A stretch of 9,656 nucleotides of DNA from the NCBI GenBank assembly GCA_905372155.1, contig CAJPNZ010000113.1, positions 1 through 9,656 of the forward strand, in the 5' to 3' direction. Under the pieces are notes generated by a model that did no database searches, had not been told where the DNA came from, and was given only the letters and a program-made list of their open reading frames with translations. Below, in pieces: positions 1 to 7,404 of this stretch. Each line of letters begins with the position of its first letter. Position 1 is the first letter of the stretch. The stretch is from Propionibacteriaceae bacterium. GTDB taxonomy: Bacteria > Actinomycetota > Actinomycetes > Propionibacteriales > Propionibacteriaceae. The translations under genes were made by a program, and so were the position numbers.

Positions 1-73
1 ATTCCGGTGAAGGAACCTCCGTCTCGGGGGACACGGACGGATGACTCGACGGGGCAATGGGAAGGAGATGATC
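1..73 (+). other. Leader upstream of rsmH, possibly with the 3' end of an upstream gene
   Basis: In dcw clusters the gene before rsmH is normally mraZ, so its 3' end could lie here. Forward frames close at TGA 8-10, TGA 42-44 and TGA 85-87, so an upstream gene could end at any of these. The visible residues are too few to identify a MraZ C-terminus. If the stop is 42-44, the upstream gene would overlap the alternative rsmH ATG at 41 as ATGA. If it is 8-10, there is a leader of about 60 bases before the preferred rsmH start. I see no convincing promoter or MraZ-box repeat. A weak 6-bp inverted repeat (18-23 with 36-41) is probably chance. Confidence 0.3.
61..67 (+). promoter_or_regulatory. Ribosome binding site deciding the rsmH start
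   Basis: GAAGGAG is a near-perfect Shine-Dalgarno sequence, 6 bases before GTG 74. It lies only one base from ATG 68, which is too close to serve it, and it is downstream of ATG 41. It therefore favours GTG 74 as the rsmH start. ATG 41 has only a G-rich run (26-30) about 10 bases upstream. Confidence 0.7.
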
Positions 74-1030
74 GTGACGACCAGTGATGACATCCACGAT
101 CCGGTCATGCTCGACCGCGTCGTCGAGTTGTTGGTCCCACCCCTCGCCTCGCCCGGCGCGGTCTACGTCGATTGCACTCTCGGTCTCGGCGGTCACGCCC
201 GCGCGGTTCTGGAGGCAGCCCCGTCGGCAAGGCTCATCGGTATCGACCGTGACCCGGAAGCCCTGACCGTGGCCCGTGAACGACTCGGATCGTTCGCGGA
301 GCGGATCACCCTCGTGAAGGCCGTCTACGACGAGCTGCCGGAGGTGCTCGCCGATCTCGGCGTCGACCGGGTGCATGCGGTACTCGCCGATCTCGGACTC
401 AGCTCCCTGCAGATAGACCGCGAGGAGCGTGGATTCGCCTACCGCGTCGATACACCTCTCGACATGCGCATGAGCGGGGGGGAAGGACGAAACGCCGCTG
501 ATCTGCTCAATTCGGCCCCCCCGGCGGAACTCGTGCGGATCCTCCGCGGCTATGGCGAGGAGAGGTACGCGGAACGAATCGTCGCCGCGATCGTGCAGGA
601 ACGGGAGACCCGACCCTTTAGTTCGTCAGGTCGACTGGTGGATGTCATCTCCGATGCCGTCCCGGCCGCGGCCAGGCGCTCGCCGGGGCATCCCGCCAAA
701 CGCACCTTTCAGGCTCTCCGGATCGAGGTCAACGATGAGTTGGGAGCCCTGGAGAGGTTCCTGCCGGCTGCGACCGGTTCTCTCGTGCTTGGTGGGCGGA
801 TCGTGGTGCTGGCCTACCACTCCTTGGAGGACAGGCCTGTCAAACGGCACCTCGCGACCTTGGCCACCGACGGGGCGCCGCGGGACATGCCCATCGTTCC
901 TGAGCACCTGCAACCTCGTTTCACGCTTCTGACCCGGGGGGCCGAGCGGCCCTCGGAACAGGAAATCCAGTCGAACCCGCGTGCGGCATCCGCCAGGCTA
1001 CGTGCCGCAGCCCGAGTCAAGGAGGCATAG
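74..1030 (+). CDS. rsmH: 16S rRNA (cytosine1402-N4)-methyltransferase RsmH (MraW)
   Basis: Cytoplasmic SAM-dependent enzyme that N4-methylates C1402 in the decoding centre of 16S rRNA; it is usually encoded in the dcw cluster. Start GTG 74 gives 318 aa, typical for the family; ATG 41 would add 11 residues (MTRRGNGKEMI) not expected in the family. In the 318-aa numbering, the N-terminal HDPVML motif is at 8-13, the SAM-binding glycine motif LGLGGH at 36-41, the acidic GIDRDP strand end at 56-61 and the ADLGLSS motif at 105-111. Further on are RGFAYR, the PLDMRM motif, HPAKRTFQALRIEVNDEL and the C-terminal YHSLEDR block followed by NPRAASARLRAA. All family blocks are present, so the gene looks intact. 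Its TAG stop directly abuts the next start, implying co-translation with ftsL. Function is confident; the start is less so. Confidence 0.95.
   Translation: MTTSDDIHDPVMLDRVVELLVPPLASPGAVYVDCTLGLGGHARAVLEAAPSARLIGIDRDPEALTVARERLGSFAERITLVKAVYDELPEVLADLGVDRVHAVLADLGLSSLQIDREERGFAYRVDTPLDMRMSGGEGRNAADLLNSAPPAELVRILRGYGEERYAERIVAAIVQERETRPFSSSGRLVDVISDAVPAAARRSPGHPAKRTFQALRIEVNDELGALERFLPAATGSLVLGGRIVVLAYHSLEDRPVKRHLATLATDGAPRDMPIVPEHLQPRFTLLTRGAERPSEQEIQSNPRAASARLRAAARVKEA
1019..1025 (+). promoter_or_regulatory. Ribosome binding site for the TTG-initiated ftsL-like gene
   Basis: AAGGAGG is a full Shine-Dalgarno match inside the last codons of rsmH, 5 bases before TTG 1031. This strong site makes the rare TTG start credible, since no in-frame ATG or GTG is comparably placed before the membrane segment. 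Confidence 0.75.
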
Positions 1031-1552
1031 TTGAGTGCCCTTGCCGCCGACATCGAGCAAACAACCCAGCAGATTCCACGTCCCCGGCTGCGGCTCGTTC
1101 CTCCGGTCAAGGCCCGTGTCTCCACGTTCGGGTTCCTGCTGATACTGGCTGCCCTGGTGGCGGTGGGTATGGTTTTCGTCATGGTCGTGACCACTCAGGT
1201 CGGTGCCCAATCCCGCGATCTTTCAAATCTTCGGCGGGAAGCCACACAGCTGTCCTACGAGGTGGCTGCCCGTCGAACGGAGCTTCAGGGCGTCTCCAGC
1301 AGCGGGTCGCTTGCTCTTCGGGCTTCGGAGCTGGGAATGGTGCCGAACCCCTTCCCCGCTTTCGTTGACCTTTCGAATGGAACCATTGTGGGGCGGCCTC
1401 AGCAGGTGAAGGGAGACGAAGCACCCTATCTGACGGGACTACCAGGAGCTCGACAGACACCGGCCCCTGCCTCGCCGGAGCCAGAGGCTTCCCAAGCGCC
1501 ACCTGCGTCGACCGAGGAGGCGACCCCACGAACAGGGGAGGGTGAGCGGTGA
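1031..1552 (+). CDS. ftsL: FtsL-like cell division protein (single-pass, coiled coil)
   Basis: Probable FtsL, the bitopic division protein that with FtsB/FtsQ recruits and activates FtsW-FtsI at the septum. The 173-aa product starts at TTG 1031, immediately after the rsmH stop and behind a strong AAGGAGG. It has a basic, proline-containing cytoplasmic tail (about 1-31), one hydrophobic segment (about 32-54) and an Arg/Glu/Leu-rich stretch likely to form a short coiled coil (about 60-87). A conserved-looking segment LALRASELGMVPNP follows (94-107), then a Pro/Ala/Glu-rich low-complexity tail (about 138-173) predicted to be outside the membrane. FtsL is poorly conserved, so the name rests on topology, size and position between rsmH and ftsI rather than on catalytic motifs. 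An alternative label is septum formation initiator family protein. The TGA stop overlaps the ftsI GTG by 4 bases. Confidence 0.8.
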   Translation: MSALAADIEQTTQQIPRPRLRLVPPVKARVSTFGFLLILAALVAVGMVFVMVVTTQVGAQSRDLSNLRREATQLSYEVAARRTELQGVSSSGSLALRASELGMVPNPFPAFVDLSNGTIVGRPQQVKGDEAPYLTGLPGARQTPAPASPEPEASQAPPASTEEATPRTGEGER

Positions 1553-3393
1553 GTCGCCGTCCGGTCCGTCGCGGGAGACGTCGCACCTGGAAGCTGCCCC
1601 TCGGACGCTCCAGCATGCGCATCCGTGCGTTCATGATGGCTCTGCTTCTGCTGGTGATGGTCTGCGTCGGACGCGCTGTTCAACTGCAGGCCCTCGAGGC
1701 CCAGAGCTTCGCCGCCCAGGCCGCGGAGAAGATGCAGAACACCCGGGAACTGTTGCCCGAACGTGGCGCCATCACCGACCGCAACGGGGTGGTGCTCGCC
1801 ACCACCCAGCCGGCCATGCACGTCACGGCTGACCCGGATATGGTGCAGAGCAACGGGGCGGACAAGCGCTACCCGATGAGTGCGAAGAAACGGGAAGAGG
1901 CGGACGCGGCACCGAAAGCCGTGGCGAAGATCCTGGCCACGCACCTGGGGGGTGCCGAGTCCAAATACCTGGAGATTCTGACGGCCCCGGGGGTCAGGTA
2001 TGCGGAAATTGCCCGGCACGTTCCGGCGGCCACCTGGACCGAGATCGAGAACGACATGCGCAAAGGTATCGACGGGGACGGCAAGCGTCGCTGGTACGGC
2101 CTGTTCGCCGAGAACGACCCCTTGCGCACCTACCCCAACCGGACACTCGCGAGCAACGTCGTCGGTTTCGTCAACGGGGAAGGCAGGGGAGCCGCGGGAC
2201 TCGAGGGGATGCTCGACTCCCAGCTGGCCGGGACCTCCGGACAGGAGGTCTATGAACGCTCGACCTACGGTCGCATCCCGTTGGGTACAAGCGTCCTCAC
2301 CCCACCCGTGAACGGAGCCAACTACTCGCTGACCCTGGATGCGGATCTGCAGTGGTCCGCGGAACAGGCGCTGGCCGACGGCATCGCGACGGCCGGCGCG
2401 AAAACCGGCTCGGTTCTCGTGATGAACCCCAACAACGGTGAAATCCTTGCCCTGGCGACGGCGCCATCCTTCGACTCGGCCAATCCCGGCGCCGCGGATG
2501 CCGGAAACCTCGGAAACCGCACCGTGACCGAGGCCTACGAACCGGGTTCCACGGAGAAGGTGTTGACCATGGCCGCCCTGACGGACTCGGGGCTGGTGAC
2601 CCCGGACACGAAGGTCGACGTGCCTGCCAGCATCACCTCCGGAAGTGGAACCGTCACGGACTCCTTCGAGCACGGGAGACTCAAACTGACCGTCCGGGGT
2701 GTGGTGGCGCAGTCCTCGAACATCGGAACCATCAAGCTCGCCCGCCAGCTGGACAAGGCGAAGCTGCACGAATATCTGACCTCGTTCGGGCTCGGCTCTG
2801 CCCCGGGATCGGGACTACCCGCGGAAACCGCGGGCTCCCTCCCGGAGGCCGACATGGCCGACTACACACGCGACCAGATTTCCTTCGGGCAAGGACTGTC
2901 CGTCTCGGTCGTGCAGATGGGGGCAGCGCTCTCCGCGGCCGTCAACGGTGGCACCTACCACCAGCCGCAGATCATCCGCTCCGCCACGAACCCTGACGGG
3001 ACCCCGATCTCGCTGGCAACCCCGGCATCGCGCCGCGTGATCTCCGAGGACGCGTCTGGCATGGTGGTCAACATGATGGAATCCGTCATCACGAGCGTGG
3101 GCTCAGAGCGGGCGATTCCCGGGTATCGCACCGCGGGCAAATCCGGTACCGCTCAACGCTACGACTCCAACTGCAAGTGCTACAACGGCTACACCTCATC
3201 CTTCGTCGGGATCGCCCCGGCGGAGAATCCCCAGCTGCTGGTCTACGTCGTGCTCGATCAACCTACCAACGGCAACCTCGGAAGCCAACTGGCCCTGCCT
3301 GTGGTCAACAACGTGCTCCAGACGGCCCTTCCCAGGTACAACGTGGCTCCTTCGAGCACTCCTGCGCCGAAGGAGCCACTGGAGTGGGAGTGA
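1549..3393 (+). CDS. ftsI: Septal peptidoglycan transpeptidase FtsI (class B PBP, PBP3/PbpB)
   Basis: D,D-transpeptidase that cross-links septal peptidoglycan and works with FtsW; beta-lactam target. The 614-aa product starts at GTG 1549, overlapping the ftsL stop as GTGA, with GGGGAGG 7 bases upstream. It has an Arg-rich cytoplasmic tail (1-24), a membrane anchor (about 27-44) and an extracytoplasmic pedestal domain opening with ERGAITDRNG (71-80). The transpeptidase domain carries all three active-site motifs: STEK with nucleophile Ser334 and Lys337, SSN at 389-391, and KSGT at 531-534. There is no N-terminal glycosyltransferase domain and no C-terminal PASTA repeat. A CKC pair (Cys542, Cys544) follows the KSGT strand. 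The C-terminus ends in a short Pro/Ser tail (PSSTPAPKEP). Length fits actinobacterial PbpB, at the short end. It is intact, and its 3' end contains the murE ribosome binding site. Confidence 0.96.
   Translation: MSRRPVRRGRRRTWKLPLGRSSMRIRAFMMALLLLVMVCVGRAVQLQALEAQSFAAQAAEKMQNTRELLPERGAITDRNGVVLATTQPAMHVTADPDMVQSNGADKRYPMSAKKREEADAAPKAVAKILATHLGGAESKYLEILTAPGVRYAEIARHVPAATWTEIENDMRKGIDGDGKRRWYGLFAENDPLRTYPNRTLASNVVGFVNGEGRGAAGLEGMLDSQLAGTSGQEVYERSTYGRIPLGTSVLTPPVNGANYSLTLDADLQWSAEQALADGIATAGAKTGSVLVMNPNNGEILALATAPSFDSANPGAADAGNLGNRTVTEAYEPGSTEKVLTMAALTDSGLVTPDTKVDVPASITSGSGTVTDSFEHGRLKLTVRGVVAQSSNIGTIKLARQLDKAKLHEYLTSFGLGSAPGSGLPAETAGSLPEADMADYTRDQISFGQGLSVSVVQMGAALSAAVNGGTYHQPQIIRSATNPDGTPISLATPASRRVISEDASGMVVNMMESVITSVGSERAIPGYRTAGKSGTAQRYDSNCKCYNGYTSSFVGIAPAENPQLLVYVVLDQPTNGNLGSQLALPVVNNVLQTALPRYNVAPSSTPAPKEPLEWE
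3369..3375 (+). promoter_or_regulatory. Ribosome binding site for murE inside the end of ftsI
   Basis: GAAGGAG sits 8 bases before GTG 3384 and 14 bases before GTG 3390, so it favours 3384. A weaker GGAG at 3381-3384 is 5 bases before GTG 3390, so that start cannot be excluded. Confidence 0.6.
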
Positions 3394-4907
3394 GCACGCT
3401 CAGGCCGGAATCCGTCCCCCCCGTCGCCATTCGGGAAGCGGTGGCCGGGCTCGGTGTTTCCGGTGAGACCGGGACCGTTTCCACAACGGGGGTCTGCCTC
3501 GATTCACGCCTGGTGCGCCCGGGTGACCTCTACGTCGCCCTGCCGGGGTTTCATTCCCATGGAGCAGCGTTCAGCACGCAAGCCGTGGCGCGGGGAGCCA
3601 TTGCCATCCTGACCGACCCGGCAGGAGCTCAGGTCGCGGGGGAGACCGGTGTGCCCGTGCTGGTCAGCGACCGATTGCGTCCCACGATGGCCGAGGTGAG
3701 CGCCCGCGTCTACGGCGAGCCCGCGAGTGGGTTGGAACTTTTCGGAGTCACGGGCACCAATGGCAAGACCACCACGGTCGCCCTGCTGGAGGCCACGCTG
3801 GCCGCCACGGGGCGGCGCGTCGGGACCATCGGGACGCTCGGTTTCCGTCTCGACGGTGTGGCACTGCCATCAGGTCGGTCCACGGTGACCACTCCCGATT
3901 CACCGGATCTCCAGGCGCTGCTGGCCCTGATGCGGGAACGGGGCGCGCAGGCCGTGGCCATCGAGGTGTCCAGCCACGCCATGGCCATGTCCCGGGCGGA
4001 CGCGTTGAAGTTCGAGGTGGCGGCCTTCCTGAACCTGGGGCGGGATCATCTCGACTTCCACCACAACATGGAGGAGTACTTCGAGGCGAAGGCCGCGTTG
4101 TTCACCCCCGGACACACCCGGGCGGCCGTGGTCTGGATCGATGACGAACACGGCCTCCGGATCGCCGACAGGGCCCGAAGAACCGGCCTCCCGGTGGCCA
4201 CGGTCGGTACCCGCGAGGAGGCGGACTACCGTCTCACAGGCTACGAACCGGTCCTTCCGCTGGGGGGACGCGCGCAGCTTCGCACCGCGTCGGGGGAGGT
4301 GACGGTGGAACTGGCGCTGCCCGGCTGGCACAACATGGTGGACGCAGCCATCGCCGTGGCGATGCTCGAACGCGCCGGGATCCCGGCCGGGACCACACTT
4401 CCGGGCCTGGCCCGGGCGCAGGTGCCCGGGCGGATGCAGGTGCTGCCGTTGCCCGAGAAGGCCCCCACCGTGATCGTGGACTTCGCCCACACCCCGCAGG
4501 CCGTGGCGGCCACCCTGGATGCCCTCCAGGGATTCGGGGAGGTGATAACCGTCGTGGGTTGCGGCGGGGACAGGGACCCTGACAAGCGTCCCCTGATGGG
4601 GCGCGCCGCTGCTGAGCGCAGCGACGTCCTGATCATCACCGATGACAACCCGCGCACCGAGGACCCGGCCAGGATCCGGGCCGCCATGCTCGCCGGAATC
4701 GGGGAATCACGGGCCCGGGTCATCGAGGCCGGGGGGAGGGGCGGCGCAATCGAACTGGCGCTCGCAACGGCTGGGCACGGTAGTGTTGTGGCGATTCTCG
4801 GGAAGGGACACGAACAGGGCCAGCAGATTGGTGACCGGATCGTGGCCTTCGACGATGCCCTGGTCGCTCTCGAGGCCTGGCGACGGATGGAAGGAAGTGG
4901 TCGATGA
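3384..4907 (+). CDS. murE: UDP-MurNAc-L-Ala-D-Glu:diaminopimelate ligase MurE
   Basis: Cytoplasmic ATP-dependent ligase adding the third stem-peptide residue to UDP-MurNAc-L-Ala-D-Glu. The open frame extends back to 3177, but that part lies inside ftsI and does not look like MurE. Family-like sequence begins around GTG 3384 (507 aa) or GTG 3390 (505 aa, GTGA overlap with the ftsI stop). Numbering from 3384: an N-terminal UDP-substrate domain with CLDSRLVRPGDLYVALPG; the Mur ligase P-loop GTNGKTT (124-130, Lys128); the LGRDHLDFH block; and the YFEAKAALF segment whose Lys236 matches the carbamylated lysine of the family. DNPR at 421-424 is the known signature for diaminopimelate rather than lysine specificity. 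The C-terminal domain includes GKGHEQGQ. The end overlaps murF by 4 bases (ATGA). Identity is firm; the exact start and DAP stereochemistry are not. Confidence 0.95.
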   Translation: MGVSTLRPESVPPVAIREAVAGLGVSGETGTVSTTGVCLDSRLVRPGDLYVALPGFHSHGAAFSTQAVARGAIAILTDPAGAQVAGETGVPVLVSDRLRPTMAEVSARVYGEPASGLELFGVTGTNGKTTTVALLEATLAATGRRVGTIGTLGFRLDGVALPSGRSTVTTPDSPDLQALLALMRERGAQAVAIEVSSHAMAMSRADALKFEVAAFLNLGRDHLDFHHNMEEYFEAKAALFTPGHTRAAVVWIDDEHGLRIADRARRTGLPVATVGTREEADYRLTGYEPVLPLGGRAQLRTASGEVTVELALPGWHNMVDAAIAVAMLERAGIPAGTTLPGLARAQVPGRMQVLPLPEKAPTVIVDFAHTPQAVAATLDALQGFGEVITVVGCGGDRDPDKRPLMGRAAAERSDVLIITDDNPRTEDPARIRAAMLAGIGESRARVIEAGGRGGAIELALATAGHGSVVAILGKGHEQGQQIGDRIVAFDDALVALEAWRRMEGSGR

Positions 4908-6337
4908 GGGCGAGGCGGCTCAGCGAGCTGGTGGAGCTGATGCAGCCAGCGGCCGTCGAGGTGGTGGGCGATGACACCGTGATCGGTCCCGACGTGGTGC
5001 TCGACAATCGCGAGGCCACCCCCGGCAGTCTTTTCGTCGCCATTCCCGGTTCCCGGGTCGATGGTCACTCCTTCGCCCCGCAGGCCGTGGCTGCAGGGGC
5101 CGCAGCTGTGCTCGGCAGTTTCGTCACCGAGGCCGAGGTCCCCCACATCCTGGTCGAGGACACCGTGCAGGGGCTCTCGTGGCTGGCGCGGGGGCTGGTC
5201 CGGGAGGAACGCGCCCGGGGAATGGTGAGTGTCGGTGTCACGGGGTCCTCCGGGAAGACCTCCACCAAGGACCTCCTGGCGCAGGTGCTGGAGGCGAGGG
5301 GAGCCACCGTGGCCCCGGTGGGAAGCCAGAACAACGAGATCGGTGTGCCGCTGACGGCATGCCGGATCGACGGGTCGACGCAATTCCTCGTCAGCGAGAT
5401 GGGTTCCCGGGGGGCCGGGCACATCGAGTGGCTCACCTCGCTGGTTGGCCTCGACGTCGGGATGGTGCTGAACATCGGGCGCGCCCATGTGGGCGAGTTC
5501 GGCGGGATCGAGCAGACCGCCCGCGCAAAGTCGGAGATCATCGCGGGACTGGAACCTGGGGGCTGGGCGGTGCTGAACGCCGACGACCCCGCCTGCCGGG
5601 CCATGCGGGACGAAACCGTGGCGCGGGTGGCGTGGTTCGGGGAGGGCGACCTGCCCGAGGGAGACCTGAGGGTCGCAGCCCGGGACGTCGTGTGCGACGA
5701 ATCCGCGAAGGCCGCCTTCACGCTGGCGGTCACCCGGGAATCGGAAACCGTCTCGGCCCCGGTTTCGCTCCGCGTGATCGGGAGACACCAGGTTTCCAAC
5801 GCCTTGGCCGCGGCCGCCGCAGGCCTGGCGGTCGGCATGACCGTCGCGGAGGTGGCCGGGGCCCTGTCGGCCGCCGAGTCCCGGTCGGACTGGCGGATGG
5901 AGCTGGTGCACTGCAGCCGGGACCGTATCGTCCTGAACGACGCCTACAACGCCAACCCCGACTCGATGGCCGCCGCCCTGCGCACCGCGGCCAACCTGAT
6001 CGCCGGGCAGCGCAGGCGCCATCCCGGGGCCCGCGCCGTGGCGGTGTTGGGGGACATGTTGGAGCTCGGCCCCGAATCGGGGGGGCTGCACGCCGAGGCC
6101 GGGGCGTTGGCCGCCGACCTCGGGATCGACGAGGTGATCTCGGTCGGGGAACACGCCGGGATCGTGGCGGAAGCGGCACGCGAACGAGGAATCGAGGCCC
6201 GGGCGGCCACCCGTGAGGAGGCCTCGCAGGTGGATCTCGCGCCGGGGGATCTTCTCCTGGTCAAGGGCTCGCGCAGCGTGGGTCTGGAACTGGTGGCTGA
6301 CGCCGTGACGAAACGGATCGGAGGCGTCCCCAAGTGA
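4904..6337 (+). CDS. murF: UDP-MurNAc-tripeptide:D-Ala-D-Ala ligase MurF
   Basis: Cytoplasmic ATP-dependent ligase that adds D-Ala-D-Ala to UDP-MurNAc-tripeptide, completing the soluble pentapeptide precursor for MraY. Length 477 aa, normal for MurF. The ATG at 4904 overlaps the murE stop (ATGA) and has GGAAGGA 8 bases upstream. The N-terminal domain includes NREATPGSLFVAIPG. The P-loop is GSSGKT (114-119, Lys118), with Ser in place of the Thr-Asn of MurD/MurE, as is usual for MurF. NNEIG (143-147), the SEMGSRGAGHI segment and LNIGRAHVGEFG follow. The NDAYNANP motif at 345-352 and AVLGDMLELG are strong MurF markers, and KGSRSVGLE lies near the C-terminus. No key block is missing. Confidence 0.96.
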   Translation: MRARRLSELVELMQPAAVEVVGDDTVIGPDVVLDNREATPGSLFVAIPGSRVDGHSFAPQAVAAGAAAVLGSFVTEAEVPHILVEDTVQGLSWLARGLVREERARGMVSVGVTGSSGKTSTKDLLAQVLEARGATVAPVGSQNNEIGVPLTACRIDGSTQFLVSEMGSRGAGHIEWLTSLVGLDVGMVLNIGRAHVGEFGGIEQTARAKSEIIAGLEPGGWAVLNADDPACRAMRDETVARVAWFGEGDLPEGDLRVAARDVVCDESAKAAFTLAVTRESETVSAPVSLRVIGRHQVSNALAAAAAGLAVGMTVAEVAGALSAAESRSDWRMELVHCSRDRIVLNDAYNANPDSMAAALRTAANLIAGQRRRHPGARAVAVLGDMLELGPESGGLHAEAGALAADLGIDEVISVGEHAGIVAEAARERGIEARAATREEASQVDLAPGDLLLVKGSRSVGLELVADAVTKRIGGVPK

Positions 6338-7404
6338 GAACGATCCTGGCGGCGGGTGGCCTGTCCCTCCTGCTGACACTGCTGGTCACCCCACAGTTCA
6401 TCAAGTTCCTGACCCGGCGTCAGTACGGTCAGTTCATCCGCGACGACGGCCCCAAGGAGCACCTGACCAAGCGCGGCACCCCAACCATGGGTGGTGTCGT
6501 CATCATCGCCTCCGTGGTGCTGTCCTATTTCCTGGCCCACCTGATCCTGTGGGAATCGGTGACGATCTCGGGGGTGCTGCTGGTCGGGGTCATGACCGCC
6601 CTGGGATTCCTCGGTTTCCTGGACGACTGGGCGAAGATCTCGAAGGAACGCTCCCTGGGGCTCACCCCGAGGGGGAAGCTGATCGGACAGTTCACGATCG
6701 GTGGTGTCTTCGCGGTGCTGGCGCTCAACTTCCCCGACGAACGCGGTCTTCGCCCCGCATCGGAGTTCGTTTCCTTCCTGCGTGACCTGCCCTGGCTGCA
6801 CCTCCCGTTCTTCCTGGCCGTGATCTGGATCATCTTCCTGCTGATGGCCTGGCCCAACGCCACCAACCTCACCGACGGCCTCGACGGCCTGCTCGCGGGC
6901 AGCGCGACACTGGTGTTCGCGACTTTCTCGCTGGTCAACATCTGGCAGTTCAACCAGTGGTGCGGCAGGGTCTCCAGCGTCGGCCCCCTCTGCTACGAGG
7001 TGCGTGACCCCTACGACCTGGCCGTGGTCTCGACCGCGCTCGCCGGTTCCTGTTTCGGTTTCCTGTGGTGGAACGCCAAACCCGCCCGGATCTTCATGGG
7101 CGACACCGGCTCCATGGCCATCGGCGCGGCCCTGGCGGGATTGTCGATCATGACCCGCACGGAGCTGTTGCTGGTGATCATGGGCTTCCTGTTCGTCATG
7201 GAGGCCGGTTCCGTGGCGCTCCAGGTGGGGTATTTCAAGGCGACGAAGGGCAAACGCATCTTCAAGATGTCGCCCATTCACCACCATTTCGAGCTTCTCG
7301 GGTGGCAGGAGGTCACCGTGGTGATCCGGTTCTGGATCATCTGCGGCCTGTGCGTCGCCATCGGTGTCGGTATCTTCTACGCGGAATGGGTGGTCGGTCA
7401 GTGA
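6334..7404 (+). CDS. mraY: Phospho-N-acetylmuramoyl-pentapeptide transferase MraY
   Basis: Polytopic membrane enzyme that transfers phospho-MurNAc-pentapeptide from UDP to undecaprenyl phosphate, giving lipid I. Length 356 aa. GTG 6334 overlaps the murF stop as GTGA, with GGAGG (6320-6324) 9 bases upstream. Many hydrophobic segments span the protein, consistent with the ten-helix MraY fold. Catalytic and signature positions are present: RDDGPKEHLTKRGTPTMGG near 36-54, Asp97-Asp98 in FLDDWAKI, NATNLTDGLDGL (175-186), FMGDTGS with Asp257 (254-260), and the histidine motif SPIHHHFE (313-320). Two cysteines (210 and 220) flank a loop ahead of RDPYDLA and could form a disulfide on the outer face; I recall a similar pair in other actinobacterial MraY. 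It overlaps murD by 4 bases. Confidence 0.97.
   Translation: MRTILAAGGLSLLLTLLVTPQFIKFLTRRQYGQFIRDDGPKEHLTKRGTPTMGGVVIIASVVLSYFLAHLILWESVTISGVLLVGVMTALGFLGFLDDWAKISKERSLGLTPRGKLIGQFTIGGVFAVLALNFPDERGLRPASEFVSFLRDLPWLHLPFFLAVIWIIFLLMAWPNATNLTDGLDGLLAGSATLVFATFSLVNIWQFNQWCGRVSSVGPLCYEVRDPYDLAVVSTALAGSCFGFLWWNAKPARIFMGDTGSMAIGAALAGLSIMTRTELLLVIMGFLFVMEAGSVALQVGYFKATKGKRIFKMSPIHHHFELLGWQEVTVVIRFWIICGLCVAIGVGIFYAEWVVGQ

Noticed and set aside
18..41. Possible hairpin (18-23 with 36-41) before rsmH
   Set aside because: Only six base pairs around a 12-base loop and no T-run; not distinguishable from chance in GC-rich DNA.
1426..2769. 447-codon open frame on the minus strand opposite ftsL/ftsI
   Set aside because: It lies wholly across two well-supported genes; its translation is rich in Arg, Gly, His and Val with no domain or motif, as expected from third-position GC bias.
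3177..3383. N-terminal extension of murE into ftsI
   Set aside because: An open frame exists, but the residues do not resemble MurE and the strong ribosome binding site lies at 3369-3375.
5179..6216. 345-codon forward frame inside murF
   Set aside because: Out-of-frame reading of murF, very rich in Gly, Arg and Pro; the murF frame carries all family motifs.
4241..6379. 712-codon open frame on the minus strand opposite murE/murF
   Set aside because: Long but opposite two intact Mur ligases with clear motifs; composition is low-complexity Gly/His/Pro/Arg without recognisable domains or membrane segments.
5944..7287. 447-codon minus-strand frame opposite murF/mraY
   Set aside because: Its sequence is His/Gln/Glu/Gly-rich, as expected for the complement of hydrophobic mraY codons; no motif and no supporting ribosome binding site was seen.
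7065..7400. N-terminal extension of murD into mraY
   Set aside because: It is mraY read in another frame; MurD-like sequence begins after GTG 7401.
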